From NCBI GenBank assembly GCA_046349255.1, contig JAXMCR010000003.1, positions 558,001 to 622,000 on the forward strand: a DNA stretch of 64,000 nt. The letters run 5' to 3'. Source of the stretch: DAIODI01 sp046349255 (GTDB lineage Bacteria; Pseudomonadota; Alphaproteobacteria; Rhizobiales; Aestuariivirgaceae). Position numbers and translations under genes: made by a program. Of the stretch, positions 61,878 through 64,000 are shown in pieces. The notes beneath the pieces were generated by a model. The model was not told where the DNA came from. It made no database searches and saw nothing but the letters and a program-made list of their open reading frames with translations. The number at the start of each line of letters is the position of its first letter. Within the stretch, counting starts at the first letter, position 1.

Positions 61878-62126
61878 ATGGATCCGAGAAGCATCGGCTT
61901 TACACTGCTGATCGGCGTGGTGGCCGGCTGGCTGGCAAGCTTCGTGGTCGGCGGCGGCGGACTGGTCAAATACCTGATCTGGGGCGTGATCGGCTCGTTC
62001 GTCGGAAGCTTCCTGTTCAAGACGTTCAACATCAACCTCGGGATCGAAAACGCCGTCGCGCGCGACATCATCACCGCAACGGTCGGCGCCATCGTGCTGG
62101 TGCTCGTCGCCAGAATCATCAGCTGA
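61878..62126 (+). CDS. GlsB/YeaQ/YmgE family stress membrane protein (first)
   Basis: An 82-residue Gly-rich membrane protein with three helices (LIGVVAGWLASFVVGGGG, YLIWGVIGSFVGSFLF, and a C-terminal ATVGAIVLVLVARII). The family is linked to envelope and acid stress but has no known activity. It sits 21 bases after lpdA with RBS GAGG-like AAAGAGGGG. Confidence 0.82.
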   Translation: MDPRSIGFTLLIGVVAGWLASFVVGGGGLVKYLIWGVIGSFVGSFLFKTFNINLGIENAVARDIITATVGAIVLVLVARIIS

Positions 62127-62142
62127 GCGAAGGAGTTAGGCC

Positions 62143-62382
62143 GTGGGGTTCATTTCCTGGATCATCGTCGGCGGCCTGGCCGGCTGGATCGCCGAACGGG
62201 TCAGCGGCTCGAACCACGGGCTTCTCACCAACATCATCGTCGGCATGCTGGGCGCTGTCGTCGGCAACTGGATCCTGAGTGCCGCCGGGATGATCCCCGA
62301 GCCGGGATTCGTCCCGCATCTCGTGACGGCGGTGGTCGGCGCGCTGGCGCTGATCTACGGGTATCGGGCCATCCGGCGGTAA
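62143..62382 (+). CDS. GlsB/YeaQ/YmgE family stress membrane protein (second)
   Basis: A 79-residue paralogue of the preceding gene: IIVGGLAGWIAERVSGSNHG, IIVGMLGAVVGNWILS and a last helix. It begins with GTG at 62143, RBS AAGGAG about eight bases upstream. It lies 16 bases after its paralogue, so the two form a tandem pair. Confidence 0.82.
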   Translation: MGFISWIIVGGLAGWIAERVSGSNHGLLTNIIVGMLGAVVGNWILSAAGMIPEPGFVPHLVTAVVGALALIYGYRAIRR

Positions 62383-62487
62383 AATAGTCTTTAGCGAAAC
62401 GCTATCTCCTGTCGATTCTAAGTAGTTGATTGTTTCAGTTGGCAATCGTAGATTGAATTAGTGCTAACGTCTTGATCAGATCGACGG

Positions 62488-63270
62488 TTGGGAACGCCTC
62501 CGCACGAGCCGCCGACCCTGTTGGGGTATTGGCAACGTCGCCCTCTGGCGTTCCTGATTGCAGCCAGCGGAATGGTGTTTGCCGTATCGAGTCTGGGCAT
62601 TCCGGATGATCGGTTTTGCTACCCGCTTGCTCTGCTCGGTATCTGGATTTCTCAAGGTGGCACCTTGGGCGCCTTTCAGAACGGCCGACTCTACGGCAAT
62701 CCCGGATCCAAATTTTATTCCATCATCGGTGCCATTCTCGCGATCGGCGTCCTGGGTGCAGTGACGACGTCGTCAGCTTGGCCGCTGTCGAGGACGCTAT
62801 TCTGGCTCGCGATTTCGGCTTTCGCCTGCGCGGCACTCGCGGCAATAGGTCTGGTTTGGCGAGTTTTTCTGAACGCAGCGGATGTGCGTTCAACGGGCAC
62901 CCATGCCATCGACCTCTACGCGTCGCTTTTGTCCCTCTGTTCCGTAACCATCATTGCGGGCCTCTTGGCGGCAACCTTTGCCGGTTGGGAGATGAACCGG
63001 GGCGCTGCGAACGCCGTGTGGGGCGTCGTCATTCTCCTGTTTTGTCTTGCCGTCTACCGGGGCGCCGTCGCGAACAACCATCCATCCACGGGATGGTCCA
63101 CTTTGCGATGGTCCGGCCTGATCGCCCTTTCCTTCGCTGCGATAGCTGCGGTGCCGGTCTTTTTCTTCAAGCGGAGCGCTTTTCCCGACCTTGCTCCGAT
63201 CTGGTTCGTCGGCGGGCTCGGTCTTCTGGTCGCCTTCATCGTCTGGGCGGCCCTGCGGAAGAAGGACTGA
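62488..63270 (+). CDS. Multi-helix membrane protein, unknown function
   Basis: A 260-residue hydrophobic protein with seven or so helices. It opens with TTG at 62488, the only start that includes the YWQRRPLAFLIAASG segment shared with the next gene; an in-frame TGA lies 15 bases upstream. The C-terminal helix is followed by a Lys-rich end. No family was recognised. It is a tandem paralogue of the next gene (shared YWxxxPLAFL opening and order of helices). Confidence 0.65.
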   Translation: MGTPPHEPPTLLGYWQRRPLAFLIAASGMVFAVSSLGIPDDRFCYPLALLGIWISQGGTLGAFQNGRLYGNPGSKFYSIIGAILAIGVLGAVTTSSAWPLSRTLFWLAISAFACAALAAIGLVWRVFLNAADVRSTGTHAIDLYASLLSLCSVTIIAGLLAATFAGWEMNRGAANAVWGVVILLFCLAVYRGAVANNHPSTGWSTLRWSGLIALSFAAIAAVPVFFFKRSAFPDLAPIWFVGGLGLLVAFIVWAALRKKD

Positions 63271-63276
63271 GCCAGA

Positions 63277-64000
63277 ATGTTCGGAAACTCGAAGATGGCG
63301 GAACGAACTTCGCGGGATAGACCAACAATCATCACTTACTGGCTACAGTATCCATTGGCGTTTCTCGGAAGCTCCATCGGGATCGTCTTGGGTTTCGAGT
63401 TTTCACTGTTCGGCTTCCTGATATTGATCGCCTCCAGCGTCGGCTTGCTGCGGTACGGGCGTGTCTACGCAACGAAGCGCGCTGAACCCGTGAAGCCCTT
63501 ACTTTTAGTATTGGGACTTGCGCATCTGGGCCGAGCCATCATGGACGGCCAGACCCTGGCAACGTCGGCTGGACTGCTCGTGCCACTTGCGACTTATGGC
63601 ATTGCAGGATGTGGCCTGATCCTCATGATTTGGCGATATGTCGTCCTCAAGATCGATCCCTTGCCTGACCCTTCGAGAGGGTATCGCGATCGATTCTCCA
63701 TGATGCTTTCCCTTCGGGATTTGCCGTTCTCGTCGTGGGACAGATTGCGGGCGTGGGACACATCGCGGGCGGGATGGAAGGCGAGGGACCTGCTCAACTG
63801 CTGTTCTTGTTCTTCAGCATCGGTTTTCTCTGGGCAGGTGAAGACAGGCGGCTGAGCACAATTCAGACCGGCAATGATTGGGCCCGCACTGTATCCGAAT
63901 GGAGCCTCTACGCTCTGTTCGCCGGCACACTTGCAACAAGCGCGGTGGCAGTGGCGAACTCGCTCGGTCTTACAGCGGCGCTATTGCTGCTGAAGCCGAT
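63277..64000 (+). pseudogene. Multi-helix membrane protein, apparent frameshift, runs off window
   Basis: Related to the preceding gene: ITYWLQYPLAFLGSSIG, GRVYATKRA and a helix ending IWRYVVLKI. The starting frame ends at 63855 with a hydrophilic, Cys/Ser/Arg-rich tail that does not look coding. From 63669 a second frame is open to the window end and encodes convincing helices (GFAVLVVGQIAGVGHIAGG, LFLFFSIGFLWAGEDRR, ASAVAV-type SAVAVANSLGLTAALLLL). One base missing near 63712-63716 would join them. The 3' end lies beyond 64000. Confidence 0.6.

Overview
This 64 kb window looks like ordinary chromosome from a GC-rich alphaproteobacterium, most likely of the Hyphomicrobiales (Rhizobiales) type. 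The evidence is the arrangement ftsB-like / pdhA / pdhB with its own lipoyl domain / pdhC / lpdA, a cyclase-TPR protein, a PATR-repeat autotransporter, a SqrR/BigR-type regulator and several solute-binding-protein ABC operons. This assignment rests on protein families and gene order only. No rRNA, CRISPR array, insertion sequence or prophage was seen. There are two tRNA genes: Leu(GAG) at 3212 and Ser(TGA) at 51962.

Layout. 1-9.9 kb: housekeeping and mixed metabolism (end of leuD, lipB, host-attachment-family protein, EEP hydrolase, tRNA-Leu, TfoX-like, cupin, isovaleryl-CoA dehydrogenase, SDR, ICMT-like methyltransferase, CBS-BON protein, MgtE, EamA exporter). 10-12.8 kb: an unrecognised 326-residue protein convergent with a class III cyclase-TPR protein. 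12.9-16.3 kb: a minus-strand operon for an exported GMC dehydrogenase (RHH protein, cytochrome c, VOC protein, Tat-signal small subunit, GMC large subunit, terminator). 16.5-22.7 kb: cell-surface genes (DUF6600-like protein with a Lys-rich tail; a 1364-residue autotransporter with 204-bp tandem repeats).

22.7-33.4 kb: a polyamine-type uptake and catabolism region. A complete PotABCD-like transporter is encoded with a quinone reductase and a TetR repressor. Next to it lie an acetylpolyamine amidohydrolase, an SDR, a 3-hydroxyacyl-CoA dehydrogenase and a second, closely related binding protein. 33.5-41.6 kb: an MBL hydrolase, then a sugar-type ABC operon in which one permease is fused to a strictosidine-synthase-like beta-propeller and is followed by a free-standing propeller protein. 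41.6-44.5 kb: LssY-like protein, VIT-family protein and an Na+/H+ antiporter.

44.8-51.2 kb: a likely reactive-sulfur module. Sulfide:quinone oxidoreductase and a small DUF2892 protein converge on an ArsR-family repressor with the two-cysteine spacing of SqrR/BigR. That repressor is divergent from an RND adaptor, an RND pump and a second DUF2892 protein. Inverted repeats lie in both promoter regions. 51.2-55.8 kb: methyltransferase, tRNA-Ser, a UvrD-family helicase broken by an apparent one-base insertion, and an Rrf2 regulator. 55.9-61.9 kb: FtsB-like protein and the pyruvate dehydrogenase operon with a DUF1488-like gene inserted. 61.9-64 kb: two GlsB-type stress membrane proteins and two tandem paralogous membrane proteins, the second apparently frameshifted and running off the window.

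The three places most worth a second look are the sulfide/RND module, the permease-propeller fusion operon, and the two-binding-protein polyamine locus. Nothing in the window is clearly a wholly new system.
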